From JANNSO01 sp964485395 (GTDB taxonomy: Bacteria; Spirochaetota; Spirochaetia; Treponematales; UBA12059): 64,000 nucleotides of DNA. Numbering within the stretch: position 1 is the first letter of the stretch; each line of letters opens with the position of its first letter. This document shows positions 26,941 through 35,339 of this stretch, in pieces. Position numbers and translations under genes: made by a program. The notes under the pieces are model-generated. The model had not been told where the DNA came from and made no database searches. It saw nothing but the letters and a program-made list of their open reading frames with translations. The stretch is taken from positions 1-64,000 of the forward strand of contig CAZAJF010000008.1 of assembly GCA_964485395.1 (NCBI GenBank), written 5' to 3'.

Positions 26941-29022
26941 TCATGTTTCGATGGAAACGAGGTTTCGGCCGTTCTTCTTGGAATTGTACAAGGCGGTATC
27001 GGCCCGCTTGAGGGCAGCGTCATAGTCGGTATCCATGGGAAGAACGACGGAGATCCCGAAGCTGGCCGTTACCTTATAGAATTTTCCGTTGGCAAGGGGT
27101 ATTTCAAGGGATTCCACGGTGGCGCGAAGCCGTTCGGCCAGTATGGAAGCTCCTTCCACACCGGTTTCCGGAAGCAGGATCAGGAATTCTTCGCCGCCAA
27201 AGCGGCCGATGTAATCGCAGCTCCGGATTTTTTCCTTGAAGGCCCGGGAAATATGCCGAAGCACTTCGTCGCCGACGTCGTGGCCGTGGGTATCGTTTAC
27301 CTTCTTGAAAAAATCGATGTCCGCCATGATCAGGGCGGTACTTCGCTGGTATCTTTTGGCCTTGAGGTATTCTTCGTTGATGGTCTCGGTCAGGCAGCGT
27401 CTGTTCAAGAGCCCGGTGAGCCCGTCTATCGTCGCGAGTCTCTGGATTTGGCTGAATAATTTGGAATTCTCTATGGCGATTCCCACGTAGGAGCCGATCG
27501 CCTTGACCGTCTCGACGCTTCGCTTGTCGTAGGCATTGAGTTTCGTACTCTGAATGCTCAGGATTCCCGCTACTTTTTCACCCACGAGCAAAGGCACGAA
27601 TATCAGGGATTTTTCCATTGCCTCGGTTGAAGGCATGGTTTTTATGGAAGAAATATAGCGTGAATACTCGGTCTCCACGTCGCCTATCAGGATATCAGAC
27701 GCATTTTTTACGCACCAACCGCCGAAAGAATCCATTTCCAAGGGGACGCTGATGGGTTCGTTCCTGACACCTTCAATCATGAGAAGCTTGTAGTCGAGCG
27801 TGTTGGTTTCTTCGTTTACCAAGGCAATAACGAGAGTCGGGGCATCCATGAGACCGTTTATGGCCTCATAAATGGATTCCAGCGTGGCATCCAGATTCAG
27901 GTTGGCGGTTATCCTGCGGCCTATTTCCCCGATCGAGGAAATTTGCTTGTACAGCATCTCGAAGTGCCGGGCTTCCCGCCTGACCCTATCTTCGTGCAAG
28001 CCCAGGATGCGACGCGAGGTCTGCTCGCCCTTTAAAATATCCTTAAGCGCGGAATACCGCAGGAACGACTGGAGGGCTTTTCCGCAATCACCGCAGAGCT
28101 GCCAGGCTTCGAACGCGGCTTTTTCCGCGTCGGCCTCGATCTTCTTGAGCCCGAGATCCCGCGCGGTTACGAGCGTGGCGTCTATCTCGCGCAAGGCTTC
28201 CGCGGGATTCATTTCCATGATGCTGAGCCGAGCCTTGGTAAGGCGGTAACGCGCGCCGATCAGGCGTTCGCCGGAAGTTACGGTGCTCTCGAAGCCTTTC
28301 GCGACATACTCGCGGGCTTCTTCCAGGCGTCCCGCGTCGAGCAGCAGTTCGGCAAGCACGCGCTGCGAATCGAGCGCGCTATGCAAGACCTCTCCCGCGG
28401 ACTCGATGGCCTCGCGGAGCTCGAGCTCGGCTTCCGCGACTTTTCCCAAGGCGCGGTAGATCAGGCCGGCGGTATGATGCAGGTGGGTTATGTTATGCGG
28501 TGCGATCGTGTAATCCTGCCGGCAGCGTTCCACGGCGAGCAGGGCTTCCTGCGGTTCGTCCAGTTCGTACAGGCACTCGGCGATATTCATGACCGCGGTA
28601 CCGGCCAGGTCGGTTCGGCCGGCTTTGTCGGCTTGGGCCGCTGCCTCCCGATAGTAATCCAGGGCAAGGTCGAAAACGCCTAGAAGGGAGTGGCAGACGC
28701 CGAGAGCGTTGAGACAGCGGGAGGTTCCGGCATTGTTGCCGGAATACTCGAAAGTCTCTTTTGCGATTTCCATGAGGCTGATGCCCTGCTTGAAGTCGTC
28801 GGAATCGATGAAATACCAGCCGAGGTAAAAACGAAGCCATCCGGATGCGTCCCGGTTTCCCGCGGCTTCAGTCTCGGGCAGCAGGGCTTCGACCAGAATT
28901 TTTACGGTTTTTTTATCGCGCCGCAGGTTCTCGTCGAGCCATTCGAGCGCCAAGGGAATTCGCCCTGCCAAAGATTGGGTAGTGTCGAGAATCGTTGCGA
29001 CCTGACTGGGCATATCGGACAT
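26941..29022 (-). CDS. TPR-GAF-GGDEF diguanylate cyclase
   Basis: A 693-aa cytoplasmic protein. Residues 1-330 are helical TPR-like repeats (ALDYYREAAAQADKAGRTDL and LVTARDLGLKKIEADAEKA among others). A GAF domain follows (about 350-500) with LVIALVNEETNTLDYKLL. The C-terminal GGDEF domain has ADIDFFKKVNDTHGHDVGD and active site RFGGEEFLILLP, so cyclic di-GMP synthesis is likely. The TPR part suggests protein-protein control rather than direct sensing. It lies just upstream of flgF on the same strand, a plausible link between second messenger and motility. No signal peptide is present. Confidence 0.9.
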   Translation of the reverse strand: MSDMPSQVATILDTTQSLAGRIPLALEWLDENLRRDKKTVKILVEALLPETEAAGNRDASGWLRFYLGWYFIDSDDFKQGISLMEIAKETFEYSGNNAGTSRCLNALGVCHSLLGVFDLALDYYREAAAQADKAGRTDLAGTAVMNIAECLYELDEPQEALLAVERCRQDYTIAPHNITHLHHTAGLIYRALGKVAEAELELREAIESAGEVLHSALDSQRVLAELLLDAGRLEEAREYVAKGFESTVTSGERLIGARYRLTKARLSIMEMNPAEALREIDATLVTARDLGLKKIEADAEKAAFEAWQLCGDCGKALQSFLRYSALKDILKGEQTSRRILGLHEDRVRREARHFEMLYKQISSIGEIGRRITANLNLDATLESIYEAINGLMDAPTLVIALVNEETNTLDYKLLMIEGVRNEPISVPLEMDSFGGWCVKNASDILIGDVETEYSRYISSIKTMPSTEAMEKSLIFVPLLVGEKVAGILSIQSTKLNAYDKRSVETVKAIGSYVGIAIENSKLFSQIQRLATIDGLTGLLNRRCLTETINEEYLKAKRYQRSTALIMADIDFFKKVNDTHGHDVGDEVLRHISRAFKEKIRSCDYIGRFGGEEFLILLPETGVEGASILAERLRATVESLEIPLANGKFYKVTASFGISVVLPMDTDYDAALKRADTALYNSKKNGRNLVSIET

Positions 29023-29074
29023 TTTTCAATTGTAAGCCCAAGAGGCAGGAAACGCCAGTGAAAAAGCATTGATT

Positions 29075-29521
29075 TTAGATTGTAACCAGACCGCCTGCGT
29101 CCACTTCTTTAAGGAAGATTCGTTCGTAGCGGCCGGATGATTTTTGGGTAGTCCCGCCTTTCACGTAGGTGGACAGGAAAAAAAACATGATGTCGCTCAT
29201 GTCGTCCTGGGACTCCATGCACGTGTATCTATAGTAGATTTGATCCTCGTATTTCGCGAGGACCGCGAGCCTGCCGGGGTCGCGCTCGGTTTCCGGGTCT
29301 ACCGCGCTGCGAAGCGTAGCTCGAAGCCCGCCATAGTAGGACCTGGCCAGCAGGTAAAGGTTCAGCTTGCCGTGGTCGTCTTTGTAGTACAGTTCGGCGA
29401 TGCCGCCCATGGAGGGAACGCTGCGGGTTACCTGGTATTTATCCGCCTTGACGATGGGCGACCAGTGGACGGTAAAGTAGGCGCATTTTTGCTTTACGGC
29501 TTTCTGGATTTCGTAGGGCAT
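29075..29521 (-). CDS. Conserved small protein of unknown function
   Basis: About 148 aa from ATG 29519-29521 (MPYEIQKAVKQKCAYFTVHW). The in-frame ATG at 29557 is less likely, because the stretch it adds has no pattern. The sequence is soluble and mixed alpha/beta (VTRSVPSMGGIAELYYKD, YEDQIYYRYTCMESQDDMSD). No catalytic motif is recognised. It is transcribed away from the cyclophilin-FKBP gene and toward the GGDEF gene 52 nt downstream, with which it could share a transcript. Confidence 0.65.
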   Translation of the reverse strand: MPYEIQKAVKQKCAYFTVHWSPIVKADKYQVTRSVPSMGGIAELYYKDDHGKLNLYLLARSYYGGLRATLRSAVDPETERDPGRLAVLAKYEDQIYYRYTCMESQDDMSDIMFFFLSTYVKGGTTQKSSGRYERIFLKEVDAGGLVTI

Positions 29522-29643
29522 AATTCCAGTATAGCATGGATGCAGGATGGATTCCATTGCGGCGCAGGGCAGACAATTGCCGCCGGAATATGCGATACTT
29601 GGGCGGATTGCGTTCCTAATTTTGTCTTATCAAGGAGATTTAG

Positions 29644-30663
29644 ATGCTTCGGTTCGGTAAAACGTTTATTTGCACGGCTTTGATGCTGGCGTCGGTCTAT
29701 GGCTTCGCGCAGAGCGCCGCGACATCCGGCCTGAAAGACGGACTGTACGCCGTCATCGACATGGGTCTCGGCCCCATCACCTTGGAACTGTATCCGGAGA
29801 GCGCTCCCCTGACCGTAGCCAGTTTCGTGGGCTTGGCGGAGGGAAAATTCATGGGTACGGGCAAGCCCTATTTCGACGGTCTCCTGTTCCACCGGGTTGA
29901 GCCCGGTTTCGTGGTGCAGGGCGGAGACCCCACGGGGACGGGCACCGGGGGTCCCGGCTACAAGTTCCCCAACGAGATCGACCCCAAGCTGAACTACGCG
30001 GAGGAAGGCATGCTGGCGATGGCCAACTCCGGTCCGGATACCAACGGCAGCCAATTTTTTATAACATTGGCGCCGACGCAGGCGCTTACGGGCTCCTACA
30101 CGATTTTCGGCCGCGTGATCAAGGGCATGGAAGTAGTGAAGGCGATACGCAAGGGCGAGCGCATGCGAACCGTAAAAATCGTGCGCATCGGCCAGAAGGC
30201 GCAAGGCTTCGGCATGACCCGCACCGAATTCGACGCGGCGGTGCAGGATAAATTCCTCGGCGGCCAGAGCGCGAAAAAAGGCGCTTTGAAGGCTCAGGTA
30301 GACGCAGCCAAGAAACGCTTCCCCGGGCTCATGGACGGAAAAAGCGGCATACTGTACCAGATATTGCAGGCGGGCAACGGCACGAAACCTGCCGCGCGCA
30401 CCCGGGTTTCGGTCCACTATACCCTTACCAACCTGGACGGCAAAGTTCTGGACACGAGCAAGACCACGGGAAAACCGCTGCAGTTCAGCATAGGGGCGGG
30501 CGAGATGATTTCCGGTTTTGATATGAGCGTGGCCGATATGAGCTACGGCGAGAAGCGTCTTTTGGTACTGCCGCCGGAATTGGCCTACGGTGAGCGCGGA
30601 GCCGGAGGATTGATTCCCCCGAACTCCTATATCGTATTCGAGGTGGAGCTTCTCGCTCCATAA
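29644..30663 (+). CDS. Exported peptidyl-prolyl isomerase: cyclophilin-FKBP fusion
   Basis: A 339-aa protein with a signal peptide (FICTALMLASVYGFAQS). The cyclophilin domain spans about 35-175: FHRVEPGFVVQGGDPTGTG, GMLAMANSGPDTNGSQFFIT with the catalytic-region residues. A linker (about 180-240) precedes a C-terminal FKBP domain (about 240-339) with VSVHYTLTNLDGKVLDTS and ELAYGERGAGGLIPPNSYIV. Both domains catalyse Xaa-Pro isomerisation, so this is a dual periplasmic foldase. A strong Shine-Dalgarno AAGGAG precedes the ATG. A terminator follows at 30705-30737. Confidence 0.92.
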   Translation: MLRFGKTFICTALMLASVYGFAQSAATSGLKDGLYAVIDMGLGPITLELYPESAPLTVASFVGLAEGKFMGTGKPYFDGLLFHRVEPGFVVQGGDPTGTGTGGPGYKFPNEIDPKLNYAEEGMLAMANSGPDTNGSQFFITLAPTQALTGSYTIFGRVIKGMEVVKAIRKGERMRTVKIVRIGQKAQGFGMTRTEFDAAVQDKFLGGQSAKKGALKAQVDAAKKRFPGLMDGKSGILYQILQAGNGTKPAARTRVSVHYTLTNLDGKVLDTSKTTGKPLQFSIGAGEMISGFDMSVADMSYGEKRLLVLPPELAYGERGAGGLIPPNSYIVFEVELLAP

Positions 30664-30687
30664 ACCCGGATAAAAAGATCGTTCCGC

Positions 30688-30774
30688 TCAATAGCGGTTC
30701 ATGGAGAAAGCCTCGTTCAGGGGCTTTCTTTTTTTTTCGCGCTTGGACAGGTGGATTCCCGGGTGACCCAGCGT
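30688..30774. repeat. 87-bp exact direct repeat, copy 1
   Basis: Identical over 87 bp to 43895-43981, in the same orientation. It encodes, on the minus strand, the last codons and stop of a nitroreductase, and carries a plus-strand terminator. The exact identity, including synonymous sites, points to a recent duplication or gene conversion. Confidence 0.9.
30705..30737 (+). terminator. Intrinsic terminator of the cyclophilin-FKBP gene
   Basis: Arms AGAAAGCC (30705-30712) and GGCTTTCT (30722-30729) followed by a run of nine T. It lies 42 nt after the stop and within the duplicated 87-bp block. Confidence 0.85.
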
Positions 30775-30815
30775 GATGAGCAGCGGTACCTGCCGATTTC
30801 CCGAGATGCCAACTA

Positions 30816-30988
30816 ACTTCCCCTTCCATGACTTCCTTGTACATCTCCCTCATGAGCTCTTGAAGCCCTTCGGTGTTGGTTATACCCTTCTCGGCTAAGA
30901 GCTCCTAAAGCTTGCCTTTCTCGAAAACCATGTGTGTTCCTCTCATTCCCATTCTGAGGTTTACACAAAAGATTATACACTACCTCCT
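30816..30988 (-). mobile_element. IS256-type insertion sequence remnant (5' end)
   Basis: On the minus strand, a terminal-repeat-like end (GTGTATAATCTTTTGTGTAA, within 30958-30987) is followed by an ATG at 30929-30931 and a short frame resembling the N-terminus of IS256/Mutator transposases: ELLAEKGITNTEGLQELMRE, then MYKEVMEGEVSWHLG. Codon 9 is a stop (MVFEKGKL, then TAG), and the frame is lost where it meets the nitroreductase fragment. Only about 40 residues of some 400 remain. It is inactive. It may have mediated the duplication of the nitroreductase tail. Confidence 0.65.
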
Positions 30989-31258
30989 TCTTTTGCCCAT
31001 GATGTAAATCTTTAGAGATTCTCGATTGTCGCCAGGCAAAGGGACCAGTGCGGAAATTCACCTTATGCGATCAAGATCGTATCCTCGCTAATCCCTTTCT
31101 ACGTCCGATGATCGATATGCGGCTGCTCACGGTTTTCGTATGCTTGCTTCCATAACGGGCCAGCAAGGCCATGATGGAAGATCGGAATGAATATAGAACG
31201 CATGAGCAATGTCTGGGAATACTGGATCAAGGAACTGCGGCCGCGGAAGGAAATTACG

Positions 31259-31798
31259 TTGAATCAGTTGGTTGTCTTTAAATCCATCTCGGGATTCACT
31301 AAAATATATGCGCAGTGGATCACCGAAGCCTTGGATTCACCATGCATCGAGATTGGTCAACTTTCACAGGTCAGAATCAGCTCATTCGACGTGATCATCT
31401 TTAGAGGTAGCCTCCACGCGCTCGGGATCAATAGTTTCAATGTATTTAAAAAATATATCCCGATCATTGGGCCAGGCAGGGTTGTGCTGTTCGCGGTCGG
31501 GGCCTCGCCTCCGAAACCAGGGATTGAAGACAGTATCAGGAATAGGAACATTGATAGATCGTATCTGAATAGCATCCCGCTATTTAACTTTCGAGGAGGC
31601 TTTGACTATTCTAAATTGGATCCGGTCAACAAGATGCTAATGCGATTGTTACGATGGAAGATGATGTTGCACCGGAACAAAACTGACGACGAAACCGGGA
31701 TGTTGGCCTCCTATGCCTCGCCATTAGATGCGACGTGCAAAACCGGTATTGATCCGTTGGTATCGCATGTCAAGGAGAGGCAGGAGGCACCTGCCTGA
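31259..31798 (+). CDS. Flavodoxin-domain protein
   Basis: About 179 aa. The N-terminus LVVFKSISGFTKIYAQWITE is the flavodoxin phosphate-binding loop region. DVIIFRGSLHALGINSF, VVLFAVGASPP, and the long C-terminal signature FRGGFDYSKLDPVNKMLMRL match the flavodoxin-domain family of anaerobes and firmicutes. It probably carries FMN and shuttles electrons, or is related to protoporphyrinogen oxidase HemG-type flavodoxins. Start TTG 31259 is preferred: AAGGA lies 7-8 nt before it, and the 24 residues added by ATG 31187 have no family match. It follows the IS remnant, so recent acquisition is possible. Confidence 0.78.
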   Translation: MNQLVVFKSISGFTKIYAQWITEALDSPCIEIGQLSQVRISSFDVIIFRGSLHALGINSFNVFKKYIPIIGPGRVVLFAVGASPPKPGIEDSIRNRNIDRSYLNSIPLFNFRGGFDYSKLDPVNKMLMRLLRWKMMLHRNKTDDETGMLASYASPLDATCKTGIDPLVSHVKERQEAPA

Positions 31799-31904
31799 GC
31801 CGCCTGGATCGTTGGTGTTTGATTTTTATTGATATTGTAAGTACCATGCACTATTCCCACTTTAACGAGTATAATGGCCTATCGTCAAAGCTTGGGAGCC
31901 GCAG

Positions 31905-32846
31905 ATGCAGCATTTCTTGTTAGCCTTCTACATATTGTTCTTCGCGACGGGTTTCATGGGAGGCACGGCCCTGTATGTACTCGGTCTTCGGGTGCGCAGC
32001 AGGCTGATTCGCCCGTTGCTCGCGTTCCAGCTGCTCTTCCTGGTCGGCCTGGGCATGGTAGTCGTCTACTATTACCTGGAGACCATCCCGGGCGGCATCA
32101 ACCCTGCAATCATGTTGCCCCTGGTCATACTCATGACCGCCATCAACGCTTCGCTCTATGCCGTCGCGATACTCCTGATACGGCGCGTCTCCCCGCGGCC
32201 GGGCAGGCGGAACGCCTGGCCCGCTGTGGCCGAGGTGCTGTCCGCCCTCGTGATAGTCAAGAGCCTTGCCAATATGGGCATTCACGTCTTGAACTCGTTC
32301 GGCAATGGCGGCGCAACGGCCGTGGCCGGCTCCAGGGTCTGGAACCTGGGCGGATTCATCCTCTCCGGTCTGGCCATGGCGGCCTTCGGGCTCGTGGCGC
32401 GCGGACAAACGGTTCCTGATGAGCCTCCTGCCATACGGCAACTCATGAAGGCTTACGGTCTGTGCGCGTTGGTCTTCGCGCCTATGGGGCTTGTGGAATT
32501 CGCTGTTGATGCAGCCGGCTTGCCCTGGCTTCCCAGCCTGTCAACGGACCATTTTTTTTACCTCGCGTGGAACATCGTCTCGATGACTGCCGCTGTCAGG
32601 CTCTTTAGGCCCGGAAAAGGAGGCGTGCCGATTCTCGACTCCGTCCCTGAAGAACGCATGCGCTCGCTCGGCCTTTCCGGCAGGGAAGCGGAAATGGCCG
32701 TACTCATAGCCCGCGGACTAGCCAACAAAGAGATAGCAGCAGAGCTCGGCATATCGCCCGCCACGGTGCGCACCCACATTTATAACCTCTACCAGAAAGC
32801 TGGAGCGCGCAGCAGGGTGGAACTCCTCAATAAGCTCAGAAGCTAG
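31905..32846 (+). CDS. Membrane-anchored LuxR-type transcriptional regulator
   Basis: A 313-aa protein. Residues 1-245 contain about seven transmembrane helices (LLAFYILFFATGFMGGTALY, LVGLGMVVVYYYL, LPLVILMTAINASLYAVAIL and others). Residues 250-313 are a LuxR/GerE helix-turn-helix: LGLSGREAEMAVLIARGLAN, KEIAAELGISPATVRTHIYN, LYQKAGARSRVELLNKL. The protein probably senses an envelope or hydrophobic signal and binds DNA from the membrane. There is no receiver domain. The nearest possible target is the metallopeptidase gene 134 nt downstream on the same strand. Confidence 0.87.
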   Translation: MQHFLLAFYILFFATGFMGGTALYVLGLRVRSRLIRPLLAFQLLFLVGLGMVVVYYYLETIPGGINPAIMLPLVILMTAINASLYAVAILLIRRVSPRPGRRNAWPAVAEVLSALVIVKSLANMGIHVLNSFGNGGATAVAGSRVWNLGGFILSGLAMAAFGLVARGQTVPDEPPAIRQLMKAYGLCALVFAPMGLVEFAVDAAGLPWLPSLSTDHFFYLAWNIVSMTAAVRLFRPGKGGVPILDSVPEERMRSLGLSGREAEMAVLIARGLANKEIAAELGISPATVRTHIYNLYQKAGARSRVELLNKLRS

Positions 32847-32980
32847 GATCGACTCCATATCAGGAGTCCGCCGGACTGCTCAACACTCTGTCGTAGTGGC
32901 ATGAGAGAGGCTTCTGATACCAAAGTTGTATTGACCGGTGAGCATTTTCATCATAGCTTCCTGCCCTTGGAGGACGCTCG

Positions 32981-33736
32981 ATGAAACGACCACTTGGAAT
33001 CGCACTGAAAATAGCTGCTTGCCTCGCGTTAGCAGCTATCGTGAATTTCGCGCCGCTTGCCACCCTAGGCATGCTTGGGATGAAGGAATATTTTTTTTAC
33101 GGCATGCGCGTGCTGGCAAAACCAGTCGACAAAGCCGATGCCGAACGCTTGGCCGCCTGCATTGACAGGCAGGCAGGCGCTGTTGCGGAGGCTCTGGGCG
33201 TCGTGGACCGCGAAGGTATCGGCATGATCGTCTACCCGAGCCACAAGGACCTGCACCGCAAGACTCTGGGCTATGCCGGCGCATTCCTGCCGGACTGGTT
33301 CATAGGCGACAATACCCGCCAATGGGTGCTCATCACCTCACCGGGCAACCCCGGCCCGGCTCACAGCCGCGAGAGCATAGAACAGGCCGCTGTGCATGAA
33401 TACGTGCACGTGCTGACCGACCGTATCAATAAAGGACTTGACTACTGGCTCAGGGAAGGTCTCGCCCTCTACCTTGCTGGACAGGAACCTGCCGTTGGCT
33501 CGGTGCGCGCATTCTCCACCATCCGCTGGGAGGATTATTCCAGACCCAATGCACTGCAGTTCGCCGAAGTGGGCGGCTACACTCTGGCGTATACGCTCAT
33601 TCAGTACATCAAGGAGCGCTACGGATGGGAAGCCGTCGTGCGCCTCGTGCCCGCGGACGCGGGAATCGAACAGGTCCTGGGCCTGAGCCCGAGAGTCCTT
33701 TTCGACGAATGGAAGTACTGGATCCTTACCCTGTAG
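32981..33736 (+). CDS. Exported gluzincin-like metallopeptidase (peptidase MA family type)
   Basis: A 251-aa protein with an N-terminal signal or anchor (IALKIAACLALAAIVNFAPL). The zinc site is AAVHEYVHVLTDR (HExxH-type HEYVH), with the third ligand Glu in LDYWLREGLALYLAG. This arrangement matches the peptidase-MA/gluzincin fold. The substrate is unknown; it probably acts outside the cytoplasmic membrane. TTGGAGG lies 7 nt before the ATG. It is probably co-regulated with the LuxR-type gene upstream. Confidence 0.78.
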   Translation: MKRPLGIALKIAACLALAAIVNFAPLATLGMLGMKEYFFYGMRVLAKPVDKADAERLAACIDRQAGAVAEALGVVDREGIGMIVYPSHKDLHRKTLGYAGAFLPDWFIGDNTRQWVLITSPGNPGPAHSRESIEQAAVHEYVHVLTDRINKGLDYWLREGLALYLAGQEPAVGSVRAFSTIRWEDYSRPNALQFAEVGGYTLAYTLIQYIKERYGWEAVVRLVPADAGIEQVLGLSPRVLFDEWKYWILTL

Positions 33737-33773
33737 CCCGAGTGTGATTCGCTGGCCACTCCTGCATTGCTTG

Positions 33774-33808
33774 AAAAAAAGGCCCGGGCGGCTCATGCCT
33801 CCCGGGTC
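33774..33808 (-). terminator. Intrinsic terminator of the beta-barrel protein gene
   Basis: Read on the minus strand: arms CCCGGG (complement of 33801-33806) and CCCGGG (complement of 33783-33788) with inner GGC/GCC pairing, then GCC and seven T. It lies 28 nt after the stop of the gene at 33836. Confidence 0.75.
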
Positions 33809-33835
33809 ATTTTCTGGTCCGCGGACCATACGGGC

Positions 33836-34441
33836 CTAGCGGACCGTCGTGGTCCAGTCGGTCCGTATCGAAGCGCCGATTTCGAAGCCCGTCAGGGATT
33901 TACCCTCGAAGTCGAGCGCATTGTCTGTCAGTCTATAGGAACCCCAGAGCCGAGTCGACCATTGCTTGCTCAGCGGCAGAGCCACTCCCAGAGTTAGAAC
34001 GCCGGAGAATTTCTTCTCTGCGCCAAAACCGCCCAGGCCGCCATACGCGTCGGCCTCCGCCGAGAAGACGCCGCCAAAGCCGATGCGGCAGAATGGCTGT
34101 ACGAAATAGTCGCCTGAGTTCAGCGTATACCCGATGCTGCTGCCGTACGCTACGGCCGCGGACTGAATGAGGTCGGGGCTGCCGAACTCCAATGGAAGAG
34201 CCCGAACATAGCCGCCCAGTTCAATACCGCCGATAATAATACCGGATTCAAACGCCACTAACGGGAGGACTGCGCCGCTGGCGACGCTGATGCCTCCGCC
34301 GACTTCGGCATAGGAGCACCAGCTGAAGCCGTCCTGAGAGGCAACCGGAACCGTCATCACCAATGCCGCCGCGAGTGCCAGGGCCAATCGAGCGGTGCCG
34401 GTGGGCATGAATGTAACTGATGCATGCGATTGCTTTACCAT
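33836..34441 (-). CDS. Putative outer-membrane beta-barrel protein
   Basis: About 201 aa from ATG 34439-34441 (MVKQSHASVTFMPTGTARLA), chosen because AAGGA lies 8 nt upstream. The signal peptide LALALAAALVMTVPVASQ ends near residue 36. The mature part alternates hydrophobic and polar residues with many Gly and aromatic residues (YAEVGGGISVASGAVLPLV, WSTRLWGSYRLTDNALDF), like a small 8-stranded outer-membrane barrel. No family name is assignable. It is monocistronic with its own terminator. Confidence 0.6.
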   Translation of the reverse strand: MVKQSHASVTFMPTGTARLALALAAALVMTVPVASQDGFSWCSYAEVGGGISVASGAVLPLVAFESGIIIGGIELGGYVRALPLEFGSPDLIQSAAVAYGSSIGYTLNSGDYFVQPFCRIGFGGVFSAEADAYGGLGGFGAEKKFSGVLTLGVALPLSKQWSTRLWGSYRLTDNALDFEGKSLTGFEIGASIRTDWTTTVR

Positions 34442-34774
34442 CTCTGTGATCCTTGAGAAAAAGTTGCGGGGAGCAGCCATCGCCCATTATCCCGCGGTCC
34501 CGAGTGTTCCATCGTAAAACGACCCCGGCGACTGGGCACAGCATAGATCGTCCGGACGTCTACCTGAAATCCGACAAAGGTATCAGTGTGCCGCGATGGA
34601 ACCTACGTTTTTTGTTGTATTTTTTATTCATGGCGCGGCCCATCGGGCCGCCCGCCAGGTGACGCAGCACAGCGTGCCGTAGAACGAAATACGTAGGCCT
34701 GTCCGGCTTGAATCATATCGTGTTCGTATTGGTGGTCACGGGTGATTGCCGTATCCTGAGCGCAGGAGGATTTC
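34442..34774. other. Intergenic region between divergent barrel-protein and lipoprotein genes
   Basis: About 330 bp with no gene seen. It must hold both promoters, but I see no convincing boxes. A 7-bp hairpin GCGGCCC-ATC-GGGCCGC lies at about 34634-34650 without a following T-run on either strand. A good Shine-Dalgarno, CAGGAGG, lies just before the lipoprotein ATG. Confidence 0.4.
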
Positions 34775-35263
34775 ATGATTACGTTCAGGCTATCGATCAT
34801 CACGATGCCAGCGCTAGCCGCAACGTTCGCACTGATGGCGTGCAGCTCCATCTCGTTCGATTCCACGCTTTTCTCGGACAACGCGTGGATAGCGCGGGAG
34901 AGCGACAGTTACCGCTATACAAGGCGTACACAGACTGGCGGGGCCACCGAAGCGGAGATATGCTTCAGCGGCTTTTATGGAAAACATTCCGTGTGGCTGA
35001 TTGAGTCGCTCGGCAGAGCCGAGCTCGGACTGTACATCGACATAGCCGCTGGTCTCGATGGCCGCTACAAGGTATGCTTCGTCGGAGCTGACGGAGAGGT
35101 AATCGAACTCGAAAACACGGCAGGTTCTTCGAACCATTCGCTTGCAATGTCGCACGGAAAACAGTACATCGTCGTGGTCGGCGACGCCGCCTATGGCAGC
35201 GTCGCGCTGCGCCTGCTTGAAGGCCAGGAACCTCGCTCCTATGACATACGCGTACTGTTCTAG
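34775..35263 (+). CDS. Small lipoprotein of unknown function, paralogue 1
   Basis: A 162-aa protein with signal PALAATFALMACSS (lipobox LMAC). The mature protein has NAWIARESDSYRYTRR, CFSGFYGKHSVWLIESLG, YKVCFVGADGEVIELE and KQYIVVVGDAAYGSVALRL. It aligns end to end with the 162-aa product of 40422-40910: DEWIAREGDTYSYVRR, FSGFSGKHSIWSIEL and KSYLALVGDNAGGIVSIRL occupy the same places. The two therefore form a paralogous family. The function is unknown. The copy here is alone, whereas the other heads an operon. Confidence 0.78.
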   Translation: MITFRLSIITMPALAATFALMACSSISFDSTLFSDNAWIARESDSYRYTRRTQTGGATEAEICFSGFYGKHSVWLIESLGRAELGLYIDIAAGLDGRYKVCFVGADGEVIELENTAGSSNHSLAMSHGKQYIVVVGDAAYGSVALRLLEGQEPRSYDIRVLF

Positions 35264-35339
35264 CCCGGTTCACCGATCCACATCGACACCACACAGTCCT
35301 GCCTCGGGATTGTTCCTGCGGGAGCATCTCGAGAGCCGC

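Larger units (their letters stand above)
30688..30822 (-). pseudogene. Nitroreductase C-terminal fragment (duplicate of the gene at 43895-44440)
   Basis: The minus strand reads KLVGISGNRQVPLLITLG, then the same last 29 residues as the intact nitroreductase, down to a TGA at 30688-30690. The first part differs at several positions from the intact gene, whereas the last 87 bp are identical. No N-terminal two-thirds exists: upstream sequence changes to a transposase fragment. It is a non-functional remnant. Confidence 0.8.

Noticed and set aside
29494..30417. Minus-strand reading frame (307 codons) opposite the cyclophilin-FKBP gene
   Set aside because: Antisense to clear isomerase motifs on the plus strand; composition looks artificial.
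34634..34650. GC-rich 7-bp hairpin as a terminator
   Set aside because: No T-run on either strand; it lies between divergent genes.
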